Notes: generated by a model from the letters alone, not told the origin. Counted from the stretch's first letter, positions 1 to 8,303 are shown. The stretch: 64,000 nucleotides of DNA from an uncultured Sutterella sp. (GCA_900545275.1 UQYG01000007.1:100127-164126); one strand, 5' to 3'. Program-made: numbers and translations.

Positions 1-306
1 GTCGCGCATCAGAAGCCCCGCCGTCACGAGGTCGTCGTAGGTTTTGGCGGTCTCGCGCAGCGCAAGGACGATCTCGACGGGCGACGCGTGGGGCGCCATA
101 CGTTCGATGAAGCGGCAAAAAATCTGCGACGCGCTTTGCCATTCGGTAAGGAGCTGATTCACGTACTGCTCGCGCGTGTACTCGAAGAGAGCCTCTTCGA
201 CGCTCGTGCCGTTCGTGCGGGCGAAGTGGCGGGCCGCCTCCCAGTCGAAGTCTTCGAGCGGGATCGCCCGAAAGCCGTGCTTGGAGGAAGGAGGTTTTGC
301 GGTCAT
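1..306 (-). CDS. hypothetical protein, truncated by the window edge
   Basis: Reading leftward from ATG at 306, the first 102 residues are in the window and no stop is reached. The visible part is soluble and mostly helical, with no signal peptide or membrane segment. It starts MTAKPPSSKHGFRAIPLEDF and continues with acidic and aromatic residues (EDFDWEAARHFARTNGTS). I do not recognise a family. The ATG overlaps the stop of the preceding winged-helix gene by 4 bases (ATGA), so it is very probably translated together with it as the last visible gene of the FlhDC-like/KorB-like cluster. By context it may be another regulator or a transfer-associated protein, but that is a guess. Confidence 0.6.
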   Translation of the reverse strand, partial: MTAKPPSSKHGFRAIPLEDFDWEAARHFARTNGTSVEEALFEYTREQYVNQLLTEWQSASQIFCRFIERMAPHASPVEIVLALRETAKTYDDLVTAGLLMRD

Positions 307-623
307 GCGTCGGCCTGCTCCTTCCCGTGGAGTTCTTCGAGCCTTTCGTCCATGAAGGCGAGAAAGGCCGCTTCGTCGAGAATGCCCCAGCTCTCAAGCG
401 CGTAGTAACCCGTTCGCCCGCGGCGGCCCGTAGAGATCGGATGAAACTTCACGCGGATGCCGTACATGGATTCGAGCGTCTCGAAGTAGCGGTAGACCGT
501 CACGCGCGAAAGACCGCTGATGTCGCAGAGCGTGCGCGCGGAAGGACGGTCGGCGCGCGCGAGAATGTAGAGCAGAAAGTGAAGCGTCGTGATGTTCGCT
601 TTCGTGAGGGCGTTCTTATTCAT
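303..623 (-). CDS. small winged-helix DNA-binding protein
   Basis: 106 residues. The segment from about residue 10 to 75 has a winged-helix pattern. It runs from ITTLHFLLYILARADRPSA into a recognition-helix-like stretch (SGLSRVTVYRYFETLE), then a short basic wing with GRRGRTGYYAL. The closing helix is acidic. It is likely a cytoplasmic transcriptional regulator. The start ATG at 623 lies inside the end of the KorB-like gene (8-base overlap), and its own stop overlaps the next gene by 4 bases. It is therefore part of one transcription unit with the FlhD/FlhC-like and KorB-like genes. Target genes are unknown. Confidence 0.7.
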   Translation of the reverse strand: MNKNALTKANITTLHFLLYILARADRPSARTLCDISGLSRVTVYRYFETLESMYGIRVKFHPISTGRRGRTGYYALESWGILDEAAFLAFMDERLEELHGKEQADA

Positions 624-1407
624 GAGCGAGCCGTCCGAGGTCGATTTCGGAAGACGGAAAGATTCCGGCGATCGTGAGATGCGCGACGTTTACTTCAAAG
701 AGCCGTCCGCGGGAGGTGACGCACACGACGTTCGGATCGTTCGAGAGCCAGTTCGGGGTGAGGTAGCCCGAACGCAGACGGTCGTCGTTGTTCACCCATT
801 CGACGACGATGTGACGGCGCTCGAGTCTGGAGATCGCACGGCAGTCGCGCCCGCCCGTCACGACGGGGAGCGCATCCCAATACGCGTCGCGTGAGAAGTG
901 GCGTGCGGCGTCGTCGGCTTCGGTGAGAACGCCCGAGCCCGCTCGGTGCGGTCGCCTGGCTTTGCCTGCGTCGGAGAGAAGTTTGCGCGCTGCGGCGCGG
1001 GAGATCGTTCCGTTTTCGCGCATGGCCCGGCGAACCTGCGCCGCGGCCTCGTCGGGGGACTCGGCAAAAAGTCGCTTGAGAACGACCACGGTCGAGGGAT
1101 CGCGAAGCCGCCCTTCGCGCACGAGGCGCTCGAGCGCCTCGGGGAGGGAAGCGAGTTCCAAATATGTCGACACGTAGGCGGGGGAGCGCCCCACGCGCCG
1201 GGCGATTTCGGCCTGCGAGAAACCCGCTTCGAGGAGCGAGGAGAGAGCTGCCGACACGTCGAGGGGATTGAGTTCGCGGCGCGCAAGCGTCGAACGGATT
1301 TCCCGAAAGAGCGCTTCGCGTTCGGCTTCGCTCGGCTGCTGCGGAGCGGGCGGAGGGATGGAGCGCTTGTCTTTGAGCGCGAGAAGACGTTGAAGATTGA
1401 AACTCAT
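616..1407 (-). CDS. KorB/ParB-like DNA-binding regulator lacking the ParB N-terminal domain
   Basis: 263 residues from ATG 1407, which has GGAG nine bases upstream; an in-frame TTG at 1422 would fall on that ribosome site and is less likely. A ParB/KorB-type helix-turn-helix lies around residues 60-100 (FSQAEIARRVGRSPAYVSTY, then LASLPEALERLV). The C-terminal 60 residues (HIVVEWVNNDD through FEVNVAHLTIAGIF) look like the small SH3-like dimerisation domain of the plasmid repressor KorB. The N-terminal CTP-binding ParB domain with its GxRR box is not seen. I therefore infer a KorB-style operator-binding regulator rather than a chromosome-partition ParB. The neighbours are FlhD/FlhC-like activators and a winged-helix protein, and no parA is visible. 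This composition is typical of regulatory modules of conjugative plasmids and ICEs. Confidence 0.7.
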   Translation of the reverse strand: MSFNLQRLLALKDKRSIPPPAPQQPSEAEREALFREIRSTLARRELNPLDVSAALSSLLEAGFSQAEIARRVGRSPAYVSTYLELASLPEALERLVREGRLRDPSTVVVLKRLFAESPDEAAAQVRRAMRENGTISRAAARKLLSDAGKARRPHRAGSGVLTEADDAARHFSRDAYWDALPVVTGGRDCRAISRLERRHIVVEWVNNDDRLRSGYLTPNWLSNDPNVVCVTSRGRLFEVNVAHLTIAGIFPSSEIDLGRLAHE

Positions 1408-1539
1408 GACCGGAAACTCCAAAAAGAAGAAAGGGAAAGGTGGTTTTCCTCCGGGCGCGCAGAGAATCGGACGCTTTCCTTCTGGAACAAAACGAATCGG
1501 AAGCCTTCGGGGCGGCGACCGTCCCGAGGGAGTCGGTCG

Positions 1540-2283
1540 TCACTTGGGGCGAAAGGCGTTTTCCGAGAGATATCGGAATTGACAGAAGGGACAGCTCGAA
1601 AAGCGCGTGTCGTCGGCCTTTTCTTCCGCGTCGGTAAGGTGTACCGTCCTGCAGAAGGGGCAGAGCCGATAACGCTTGACGCCCTCCCGGATGCGAAGCG
1701 CCGTTTCGAAAAAGAGCGAAGCGTCGTCCAAATGCGGATGAAAGGCCGAGAAGGCGTTTCCCGAGAAGGCTTCGATCGTTTTGCCCCAGGCTTCGAGGAC
1801 GTGCGGAACGTTCTCTTCGTCGAAGACTTCGTCGCCCGCGATGCGGCGGTAGAAGGCCGCGAAGGCGCTCTCGAGCATCGCGCGGTAGACGTCGCCGGGA
1901 AGGGGTTCCTGTCGACGCACGCCCGAACGTTCCGCCGCAAGGCAGGCCGAACGCGCCTGACTGTCGGTGACGCCGTTCAAAATTCGGACGAGTCCGCGTT
2001 TGGTGCCGAGGAGGGCGATCAGGTAGCTTCGGAAGATCCGGAGCTTTTCCGAGCGAAAGAGCTTCGGATCATTTCCGCTTTGCACCGCGCGCAGAGCGTC
2101 CTTCATGTCGGGAAGGGGCCGCTCGCCGCTTCGGCGCTTCGACTCGAGCCGCTCGAACGTGTTGACGATGAGCGTCACGATGCGCTCGTCCGTGTTGAGC
2201 GCCCGGGCGATCTCGGAGACGGACTCCCCATTGCGGGATCTCTCCCAGACGGCCGTTCGAAGGACCGATGTTTTTTCGCTCAT
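1540..2283 (-). CDS. FlhC-like transcriptional activator subunit
   Basis: 247 residues. The N-terminus has a helix-turn-helix (SVSEIARALNTDERIVTLIV, residues 21-40). A middle segment (LESAFAAFYRRIAG through HVLEAWGKTIEAF) parallels the helical core of FlhC. Near the C-terminus are two CPxC-type pairs, C208/C211 and C231/C234, in the position of the four-cysteine zinc site of FlhC. Enterobacterial FlhC is about 190 residues, so this one is longer. Its ATG overlaps the stop of the FlhD-like gene by 4 bases, giving the classic D-before-C order. FlhDC homologues are also master activators of mobile elements (SetCD of SXT, AcaCD of IncC plasmids). With no flagellar gene in the window and a KorB-like gene downstream, that role is the better inference. 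The family call rests on motif spacing and gene order, not on a search. Confidence 0.65.
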   Translation of the reverse strand: MSEKTSVLRTAVWERSRNGESVSEIARALNTDERIVTLIVNTFERLESKRRSGERPLPDMKDALRAVQSGNDPKLFRSEKLRIFRSYLIALLGTKRGLVRILNGVTDSQARSACLAAERSGVRRQEPLPGDVYRAMLESAFAAFYRRIAGDEVFDEENVPHVLEAWGKTIEAFSGNAFSAFHPHLDDASLFFETALRIREGVKRYRLCPFCRTVHLTDAEEKADDTRFSSCPFCQFRYLSENAFRPK

Positions 2284-3005
2284 AAGACCTCCTCAGCGGG
2301 CTGACCCGCATGCACGAGGGTGAGGACGCGCTCGAGAAAGAAAGCGGATTCGCCTCCGTCGGCGGGCCGTCCACGGTCGAAATCGTTCAAGAGGTTCCAG
2401 AGGTCCTTCACTTGCATCGAGAAGTGAAAGACGCTCGGGTGCTCGGCGCAATAGGATATGATGCGCGCGGGCGTCGTGGCGCGAAGCGCCCGGCAGACCT
2501 CGCGCGGGAGTCCGAAAACCGCCGCGCAGGAGCTTTCCCCGTGGGTCGCAAGCGTGTGCGCGCTCATCCAGTAGTGCATCGTGAAGGCGCGCGCGTGCAC
2601 GTTTTCGAGACGCAGGCGCAAGAGATGGTCGGGACGAAGGGGCGGCGTCGACGCTTCTTCAAAATGCGCGAGCAGAACCTCTTCGTCGAACTCCGCACGG
2701 AAACTCGAAAAGGCGGGGGACGAAAGGTGTTCGATCAGGGCGTCTGGCGCCGTGCGGAGACGTTCAGCAAAGTAGGGAGAGCACCGAAGAAGCGTGTGCA
2801 GTACCGGCAACGACTCGCTTGCGACCGAGCGCAGGTAGGTCCAGGCCTCCCGCTCGAAGCGGGCGACGGGAAAGCGGAAACTCTCGGGGACCGTCACCGT
2901 AAGCGACTTCGGAAACGAGGTTTCCTCGCGCATGGCTTCGGCGTCGATCCGTTCGATCAGACGTTGAAAATTCCGAAGACTCGCCGGAGTGTGAAAGGTG
3001 CTCAT
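2280..3005 (-). CDS. FlhD-like transcriptional activator subunit with an N-terminal extension
   Basis: 241 residues against about 115 in E. coli FlhD. Residues 143-207 align by eye with the FlhD core: ESSCAAVFGLPREVCRALRA matches the FlhD stretch around its MFRLG-EEMA segment, and VFHFSMQ matches its VCHFRFD. The first about 140 residues are an extra helical region that I cannot assign. The ATG at 3005 has a GGAAGAG ribosome site, and the stop overlaps the FlhC-like start by 4 bases. It would act with the FlhC-like partner as a heteromeric DNA-binding activator. A candidate promoter lies about 100 bases upstream in an AT-rich gap. It is the first gene of the leftward cluster. Confidence 0.6.
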   Translation of the reverse strand: MSTFHTPASLRNFQRLIERIDAEAMREETSFPKSLTVTVPESFRFPVARFEREAWTYLRSVASESLPVLHTLLRCSPYFAERLRTAPDALIEHLSSPAFSSFRAEFDEEVLLAHFEEASTPPLRPDHLLRLRLENVHARAFTMHYWMSAHTLATHGESSCAAVFGLPREVCRALRATTPARIISYCAEHPSVFHFSMQVKDLWNLLNDFDRGRPADGGESAFFLERVLTLVHAGQPAEEVL

Positions 3006-3339
3006 GAAAAATGATCTCTTCCTGAAAAGATTTCTGCTTTCACCTCTTCGCCATGAGGGGAAAAGAAGGAAAGCGGAAGGATTAAAGCAAAAGGAAGGAC
3101 CGTCCGTTATAGGTTAAGGCCTTGCGAAATGCCGTAGCTAAAAATAACAAAGAGGAAAGTGCGCGGAATCTTGCAGTGGCTTTTTAGGGCAAAATCCTGC
3201 GAATCAATGCTTCGGCAAAAGAAATCGTATGTTGTCTTCGCCTTCGGTATGACGTACGTTTATGCTACGACAAAGCGTAAGGTTTTTCCATGATATTAGA
3301 AAAAACCCGAATATTTCTTCACAAAGTGTTGCGCTTTGG
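3006..3339. promoter_or_regulatory. AT-rich intergenic region between the FlhD-like gene and nth
   Basis: 334 bases with no credible gene, visibly richer in A and T than its surroundings. On the minus strand a TATAAC hexamer at 3106-3111 could be the -10 of the FlhDC-like cluster, leaving a leader of about 100 bases. I see no convincing -35. Near the right end, CAAAGTG and CACTTTG (about 3320-3345) form a short hairpin followed on the minus strand by a T-rich run, which could end nth transcription. I looked for direct repeats or an attachment site of a mobile element here and did not find a convincing pair. Confidence 0.4.
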
Positions 3340-3990
3340 TCACTTTGCGGCGAGGATCTTCTTCTTTTCGGGAGCCGAACAGAATTCAGCGACGGGACAG
3401 CGTTCGCATTCGGGGCGGCGCGCCTTGCAGCAGTAGCGCCCGTGGAGAAGCAGCCAATGATGGGCGTTCTGAAGGTAGGCGTCGGGAATCACCTTGAGAA
3501 GCTTTTCTTCGACTTCGTCGGGCGATTTCCCCTTGGCGAGACCCGTGCGGTTGGCGACGCGGAAGATGTGGGTGTCGACGGCAAGCGTCGGATGACCGAA
3601 GGCGACGTTGAGCACCACGTTCGCCGTCTTGCGCCCGACGCCCGGAAGGGTCATCAGGGCGTCGCGGTCTTCGGGGACCTTGCCGCCGTAAACCGTAAGG
3701 AGCCGTTCGCAGAGGCCGAGGATGTGCTTGACCTTGCTGCGGTATAGGCCGATCGTCTTCACGTATGCGGTGAGTCCCTCTTCTCCGAGGGAGAGGATCG
3801 CTTCGGGGGTGTTCGCGACGGGAAAGAGCTTCGCCGTCGCGACGTTCACGCCCTTGTCAGTCGCCTGGGCGGAGAGCACTACGGCGATGAGGAGTTCGAA
3901 GGGAGTGGAAAAATGGAGTTCAGACTTCGGATTCGGATGCTCCGCGGCGAGGCGCCGCATGAATTCCTCTCGATCGGCCTTGCGGATCAT
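3340..3990 (-). CDS. nth: endonuclease III
   Basis: 216 residues, normal for Nth. This DNA glycosylase/AP lyase removes oxidised pyrimidines in base-excision repair. The helix-hairpin-helix is LPGVGRKTANVVLNVAFG, holding the catalytic lysine. The catalytic aspartate is in VDTHIFRVANR. The [4Fe-4S] loop is present at the C-terminus with C-x6-C-x2-C-x5-C spacing (CKARRPECERCPVAEFC). The start ATG 3990 has GGGAG in front. The frame stays open upstream, but that stretch is compositionally wrong and antisense-like, so it was left out. The gene follows the RnfB-like gene by 25 bases on the same strand, an arrangement that recurs in proteobacteria. Confidence 0.97.
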   Translation of the reverse strand: MIRKADREEFMRRLAAEHPNPKSELHFSTPFELLIAVVLSAQATDKGVNVATAKLFPVANTPEAILSLGEEGLTAYVKTIGLYRSKVKHILGLCERLLTVYGGKVPEDRDALMTLPGVGRKTANVVLNVAFGHPTLAVDTHIFRVANRTGLAKGKSPDEVEEKLLKVIPDAYLQNAHHWLLLHGRYCCKARRPECERCPVAEFCSAPEKKKILAAK

Positions 3991-4015
3991 TTCTTTTCTC
4001 CCTTCTTTTTCTAGG

Positions 4016-4600
4016 TTAGGACGAGGAGCGTCCCGATTTTCGCACCTGCGCGAGGATATCGGCGACAAGCCCCTTGCGGGTGGTTTGACGGCGCCGCTCG
4101 AGTTCGGCATTGATCTCGGCCTGCCGCGCGGCGCGGCGGACGGCGGTTTTTTCATAGGCGGCCTTGGCGCGGCGGGCGTCTTCGTCGGTCCAGGAGCGCC
4201 CGGGTTCGATGAACTCGATCGTGTCCATGGGGCAGGCGGGGACACAGAGGCCGCAGCCCGTGCAGTCGGCTTCGAGCACCGCGTAGAGGTGCTTCGGAAC
4301 GCCCGTGACGGCGTCGACCGGACAGGCGTCCTCGCACCAGCCGCAACCGATGCAGCCTTCCGCCTTCACACGTGCGACGGCAAAGGGCATTTCGCGTCCG
4401 TATTCGGGATCGAGCGGCGGGGGCTCGATCCCGAGAAGGTCGGCCAAGCGCCCGATCGTGCGCGCGCCTCCCGTAGGACAGCGGTTGATCGGCGCTTCCT
4501 TTGCGGCAATCGCTTCGGCGTAGGCGCGGCATCTCGTAAAGCCGCACTGCCGGCACTGCGTCTGCGGCAGGAGCGCTTCGACATCTTCGACGCGGATCAC
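4016..4600 (-). CDS. RnfB-like iron-sulfur protein without a membrane anchor
   Basis: 194 residues from GTG 4600, which overlaps the fpr stop (GTGA) and has GGAG eight bases upstream. The N-terminus carries the RnfB-type cluster ligands CRQCGFTRC plus a later Cys (PINRCPTGG). Two 2[4Fe-4S] ferredoxin motifs follow, CIGCGWCEDACP and CTGCGLCVPACP, and then a basic, Arg-rich C-terminal tail. The usual N-terminal transmembrane helix of RnfB is missing, and none of the other rnf genes is here. It is therefore more likely a soluble electron carrier than part of an Rnf pump. Placement between ferredoxin-NADP reductase and the Fe-S enzyme Nth suggests a redox relay; the partner is inferred, not shown. 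Confidence 0.85.
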   Translation of the reverse strand: MIRVEDVEALLPQTQCRQCGFTRCRAYAEAIAAKEAPINRCPTGGARTIGRLADLLGIEPPPLDPEYGREMPFAVARVKAEGCIGCGWCEDACPVDAVTGVPKHLYAVLEADCTGCGLCVPACPMDTIEFIEPGRSWTDEDARRAKAAYEKTAVRRAARQAEINAELERRRQTTRKGLVADILAQVRKSGRSSS

Positions 4601-5337
4601 CAGAAAGACTCCACGAGGAGTTGGCCGGGCTTGCCGAAGCGCGGCGACGTGAGGCCGCGCTCCTTCAGAATCGCTCGGGCCGACTCGATGAATTCGGGAT
4701 TGCCGCAGAGAATGACGCGGGCGTCTTCGGGAGAGATGCGTTTGCCTACGTGCTCTTCGAGTTCGCCCGAGGTGAGCAGCTGCGTGATGCGCCCCGTGAG
4801 GTCGCCTCGGCGCTCCTCCTCTTCTTCGCGGGTGGTTGCGACGACGACGGTGAGTTCGCCCGGGAAGGTCTCTTCCATCAGCTCGCGCGCGGGCGCAGCC
4901 TCTCCGAGCGTGCGCACGCTCTCGACGATGACGATGTCCTCCCAGGTCTTCCAGGTGATCGGGTCGTGCACGATCGAGAGGAAGGGGGCGAGCCCGGAGC
5001 CCGTCGCGAGAAGCCACAGGGTCTTGCCACCCGCGACGCGCGCGGGGCGCAGATTCCCTTCGGCGTTTCCTTCGAGGAGCACCTCGGCGCCTGGTTCGAG
5101 TTCATGAAGGCGCGGCGAGAGACTGCCTTCGGGGACTTCGGTCACGAGAAAGCGAAGCGTTTCTTCATGTGGGGCCGAGGCGATCGAATAGGCGCGCATG
5201 ACGGGGTGCCCGTCGACCGTGAGGCCGAGGCGGGCGAACTGGCCGGCCTCGAAGGGCCAGTCGCTCGGGCGCTCGAACGTGAGCTCGGTGAGCTTCGGCG
5301 CCACGACGCGTTTTTCGCGCAGGGTGATCGTAATCAT
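4597..5337 (-). CDS. fpr: ferredoxin--NADP reductase
   Basis: 246 residues from ATG 5337 (AGGA upstream). This bacterial subclass I FNR transfers electrons between NADP(H) and ferredoxin or flavodoxin. The FAD-binding RxYS motif is MRAYSIASAP, with the second FAD contact near GNAEGNL. The NADP-binding loop is ATGSGLAPFLS, and CGNPEFI comes late. The chain ends in an aromatic residue (VESFW), like the terminal Trp of E. coli Fpr. It is first in the fpr, RnfB-like, nth unit, with a GTGA overlap to the second gene. Confidence 0.95.
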   Translation of the reverse strand: MITITLREKRVVAPKLTELTFERPSDWPFEAGQFARLGLTVDGHPVMRAYSIASAPHEETLRFLVTEVPEGSLSPRLHELEPGAEVLLEGNAEGNLRPARVAGGKTLWLLATGSGLAPFLSIVHDPITWKTWEDIVIVESVRTLGEAAPARELMEETFPGELTVVVATTREEEEERRGDLTGRITQLLTSGELEEHVGKRISPEDARVILCGNPEFIESARAILKERGLTSPRFGKPGQLLVESFW

Positions 5338-5344
5338 GGAAAAA

Positions 5345-5384
5345 TCCTGAAAAAGAAAAGGGAGGCTCCCGTGGAGGCCTCCCC
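5345..5384 (-). terminator. rho-independent terminator of fdxA
   Basis: GGGAGGC (5361-5367) pairs with GCCTCCC (5378-5384). On the minus strand the stem is followed by a TTTTCTTTTTC tract. It lies between fdxA and fpr, so fdxA is mostly transcribed alone. Confidence 0.85.
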
Positions 5385-5440
5385 TCAGTAACGAGCCTTC
5401 GGATTGTAGCAAAGGCGTCGCCTGTGACCAAAGATTTTGC

Positions 5441-5764
5441 TCAGCGCTTCAGATACTGGAGCTTGTTCTTCACGCCGCTCCATTCGTCGGCGTCATCGGG
5501 ATAGGGCTTGCGGCGGGTGATCGACGGCCATTCCTGCGAGAGTTCGGCGTTGAGCGCGATGAATTCCTGCTGATCGGCGGGGACGTCCTCTTCGGCGTAG
5601 ATGGCGGCTTCCGGGCATTCGGGCACGCAGACGGCGCAGTCGATGCATTCGTCGGGGTCGATGACGAGGAAGTTCGGGCCTTCGCGGAAGCAGTCGACGG
5701 GACAGACGTCGACGCAGTCGGTGCGCTTGCAGTTGATGCAGCCTTCGCAGACAACGTGAGCCAT
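5441..5764 (-). CDS. fdxA: seven-iron ferredoxin FdxA
   Basis: 107 residues from ATG 5764, preceded by GGAGA; an upstream in-frame extension of five residues is not needed. The N-terminal [20 protein letters not shown] is the mixed [3Fe-4S]/[4Fe-4S] cluster arrangement of FdxA, and the second motif is [12 protein letters not shown]. The C-terminal half ([17 protein letters not shown]) is the conserved extension of Azotobacter-type ferredoxin I. It is a soluble electron carrier and a plausible partner of the Fpr encoded just downstream. Confidence 0.96.
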   Translation of the reverse strand: MAHVVCEGCINCKRTDCVDVCPVDCFREGPNFLVIDPDECIDCAVCVPECPEAAIYAEEDVPADQQEFIALNAELSQEWPSITRRKPYPDDADEWSGVKNKLQYLKR

Positions 5765-5942
5765 GAAACGGATCTCCAAAAAAGAAAAAGTTCGGTTGGG
5801 AGGCGCCTCTTGCGTCAGTTCGCGCCTTGGGCGTCGTCAGACGTTCGTCCGACGGGAAAGAAGAGAATTGTAGTCTTTTTTCTCAAACAAAAAACACTTC
5901 CGCCGAGACGATTTTGCGCCCGTTCGCCCTCTTCGGGCTTCG

Positions 5943-8291
5943 TCAGGGACGCGCGTCGAGCACCCGCACGCGGCGCGAGGCGCTCCGTCCCGAGGGATCG
6001 GTCGCGGTGAGGCGGTGTACGCCCCGTTCGAGCTCCACGGGAAGGGGTTCGCCCGCCTTCGTGACGCCCAGCGGCGTTGCGCCGTCAAACCAGAAGAGGG
6101 GCGCGCGGTCGGCCGAGACGCCGCGCAGCACGACCTGCGCCCGATCGGGGTGCGAAGCCGTTCCCGTAAAGAGTCCGACCCCTTCGACGGGCTCGAGAAT
6201 GTCGGGCGCGTCCCGGCTTTGTGCCGCGTCGCCGCAGCCCGGCATCCAGGGGGGAGGCGGCGTTTTCACGACGCCCGCAGCCAGAAAGGCGAGGGTTTCG
6301 CGCGCAGGCCAAACCTCCTGAATCCGCCGCTCGGTTTTTCCCTCTTCCCAACGGCAGGCGCGAAGGCCCGTTGCCCGGTCGATCCAGATTTCCCGGAGGA
6401 CGCCCGTGTCGCGCACCGGTGATTTGCCGGGGATGAACCAGGCCGGGACCGTGTCGGTGCAACGCCCGTGCGGGATGTCGCCCGTGGCGCGGCAGACGTC
6501 GATCGAGACGACGCCTTCGGGTTTTTCTGCCGTTTGGAAGACGTCCCGCCCGTAGGTCGGATCCGACGCGAGGAGGCGCGCGACCGTTTTAAAGAGCGGC
6601 GCCGCCGCGTCTTCTCCCAATAGATGGGGGTTCGGGGCGTTGTCGAAGTTTCCGAGCCAGACGAGGGCGACGTAGGGACCGACGAGCCCCGCCGTCCAGG
6701 CGTCGCGAAAGCCGTTCGAGGTTCCCGTCTTGTAGGGCAGGGAAAGCGTTCGGCCGCTTCGCTTCAAGTCGTTTCGGGGATTGGCGAGCATCGCGCGCAC
6801 GATCCAGGTGGCTTCGCGCGAGAGAAGCGGCACGGACGCCGTCTTCGGATCGTCGGCAAAGAGACGGGGCTCCGTCATGCGCCCGCCCGCGTGGAGCGCC
6901 GCGTAGAGTTTCGCGACGTTCAGGGGGGAGACTTCGGCGCCGCCGAGCACGATCGAGAGCCCGTAGTGTTCGCGCGGGAAGGGAAGCTTTATGTTCGCCC
7001 GCAGAAGGAAATCGTAGAGGTCGGGCGAAATCCGTCCAGCAAGATCGACTGCGGGGACGTTTCGGCTCATCCGCAGAGCCTTCGCGGCGCCGACGGGCCC
7101 TTCGAAGCGCCCGTCCGCGTTTTCGGGTTCGTAAGCCGCAAAGCGCCGCGGCGTGTCAAAGAGAATCGTCTCCGAGTGAATGAGACCCTGATCGAGCGCC
7201 AGGCCGTAGACGAAGGGCTTCAGGGTGGACCCCGGACTTCTCGGGGCGACGAGGCCGTTCACCTGTCCTTCGATCGCGTCGCTGAAGTAGTCGGCGCTCC
7301 CCACTTCGGCGAGAATTTCGCCCGAACGGGCGTCGAGAAGCATGACCGCGCCGTTCCGAATGCCGTAGGGCGAAAGGCGCGAGAGGTGCGTGCGGAGCGC
7401 TTGGCGCACGCGCTCCTCCAAAGCCGAGTCGACGGTGATGCGCAGCGACGTTTGGTCGAGATGCCGCCCGTCGGCGAGCGCCCGGTCGGCTGCGTGGGGC
7501 GACAGGAAGGGAAGGCCCTTCTTCGAAAGACGTACGGGGGTTTCGAGCGCCCGCTTTTCCAGGGGCGAGAGGTCGGCGTTTTCCAGAAGACGCGCCGTGA
7601 AGCGCGCGTGCGCGGCCCGGAAGGCTTCGGTTCCGGGGCGTCTTGCGACAGGGTTTTGCGGCACGACCGCCAACGAAGCGGATTCCGAGGCGGTAAGTTG
7701 GCGAGCCGGCTTGCCAAAGTGCACGAGACTCGCCGCGCCGATCCCCGCAACGTTGCCGCCCCAGGGAAGAAGGTTGAGGTAGGCCTCGAGAATTTCCGCC
7801 TTTTCGTAGTGCGCTTCGTAGCGAAGCGCCCAGAAGATTTGCCCGAGTTTTCCCGCAATCGTTCTCGTATGAAGCCCGAGGCGCATGCGCGCCGTCTGCA
7901 TCGTGACGGTCGAGGCGCCGATCGCACGTGATCCCGTCAGAGTCGACCAGGCGGCCCGAAGCAGAGCCGGGACGTTTACGCCCGGATGCTCGTAGAAGTA
8001 GCGGTCCTCGTAACGAAGAAGCGAGCGCACGACCGAGGGCGAGACGTCTTCCAAGGGCGTCCTGAGCCGGATCTGTCCGTCCGCGGCGCTCGTGACGCGA
8101 AGGAGAACGCCGTTTCGGTCCGTCACCGTCCTCGAAAAGGGGACGCCGTCGAGCAACGGCGGCGCGGGCAAGAGGCGGGGAACCGCGGCAAGCGCGAACA
8201 CCCCCGCCAGCGCGAGGCCGGCGAGGGCGAGAAGCACCTTCCTTCGGCCCCGCCCTTTCGGGACGGGACCGGCTGCGTGGGGCGACGGCAA
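5943..8291 (-). CDS. pbpC: penicillin-binding protein 1C
   Basis: 782 residues from a TTG start at 8291 with AGGAAGAG four bases upstream; no ATG is available before the catalytic part. A cytoplasmic basic tail is followed by one membrane helix at about 18-38. The GT51 glycosyltransferase domain has EDRYFYEHPG at 95-104. The transpeptidase domain has SxxK at S355-TLK, SRN later, and KTGTSNGFRD. The C-terminal region has the cysteine pairs and beta-rich BiPBP_C-type tail usual in PBP1C. It polymerises and crosslinks peptidoglycan at the periplasmic face. It follows the alpha-2-macroglobulin gene by 12 bases on the same strand, the arrangement known for E. coli yfhM-pbpC. Confidence 0.93.
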   Translation of the reverse strand: MPSPHAAGPVPKGRGRRKVLLALAGLALAGVFALAAVPRLLPAPPLLDGVPFSRTVTDRNGVLLRVTSAADGQIRLRTPLEDVSPSVVRSLLRYEDRYFYEHPGVNVPALLRAAWSTLTGSRAIGASTVTMQTARMRLGLHTRTIAGKLGQIFWALRYEAHYEKAEILEAYLNLLPWGGNVAGIGAASLVHFGKPARQLTASESASLAVVPQNPVARRPGTEAFRAAHARFTARLLENADLSPLEKRALETPVRLSKKGLPFLSPHAADRALADGRHLDQTSLRITVDSALEERVRQALRTHLSRLSPYGIRNGAVMLLDARSGEILAEVGSADYFSDAIEGQVNGLVAPRSPGSTLKPFVYGLALDQGLIHSETILFDTPRRFAAYEPENADGRFEGPVGAAKALRMSRNVPAVDLAGRISPDLYDFLLRANIKLPFPREHYGLSIVLGGAEVSPLNVAKLYAALHAGGRMTEPRLFADDPKTASVPLLSREATWIVRAMLANPRNDLKRSGRTLSLPYKTGTSNGFRDAWTAGLVGPYVALVWLGNFDNAPNPHLLGEDAAAPLFKTVARLLASDPTYGRDVFQTAEKPEGVVSIDVCRATGDIPHGRCTDTVPAWFIPGKSPVRDTGVLREIWIDRATGLRACRWEEGKTERRIQEVWPARETLAFLAAGVVKTPPPPWMPGCGDAAQSRDAPDILEPVEGVGLFTGTASHPDRAQVVLRGVSADRAPLFWFDGATPLGVTKAGEPLPVELERGVHRLTATDPSGRSASRRVRVLDARP

Positions 8292-8303
8292 GGTTCTCTT
8301 CCT

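Noticed and set aside
898..2304. 468-codon plus-strand open frame opposite the KorB-like and FlhC-like genes
   Set aside because: It is antisense to two genes with recognisable motifs and shows only Arg-, Gly- and Glu-rich composition, as expected for a GC-rich shadow frame.
3991..4245. 85-residue upstream extension of Nth
   Set aside because: It is a shadow of the RnfB-like gene, and ATG 3990 has a good ribosome site.
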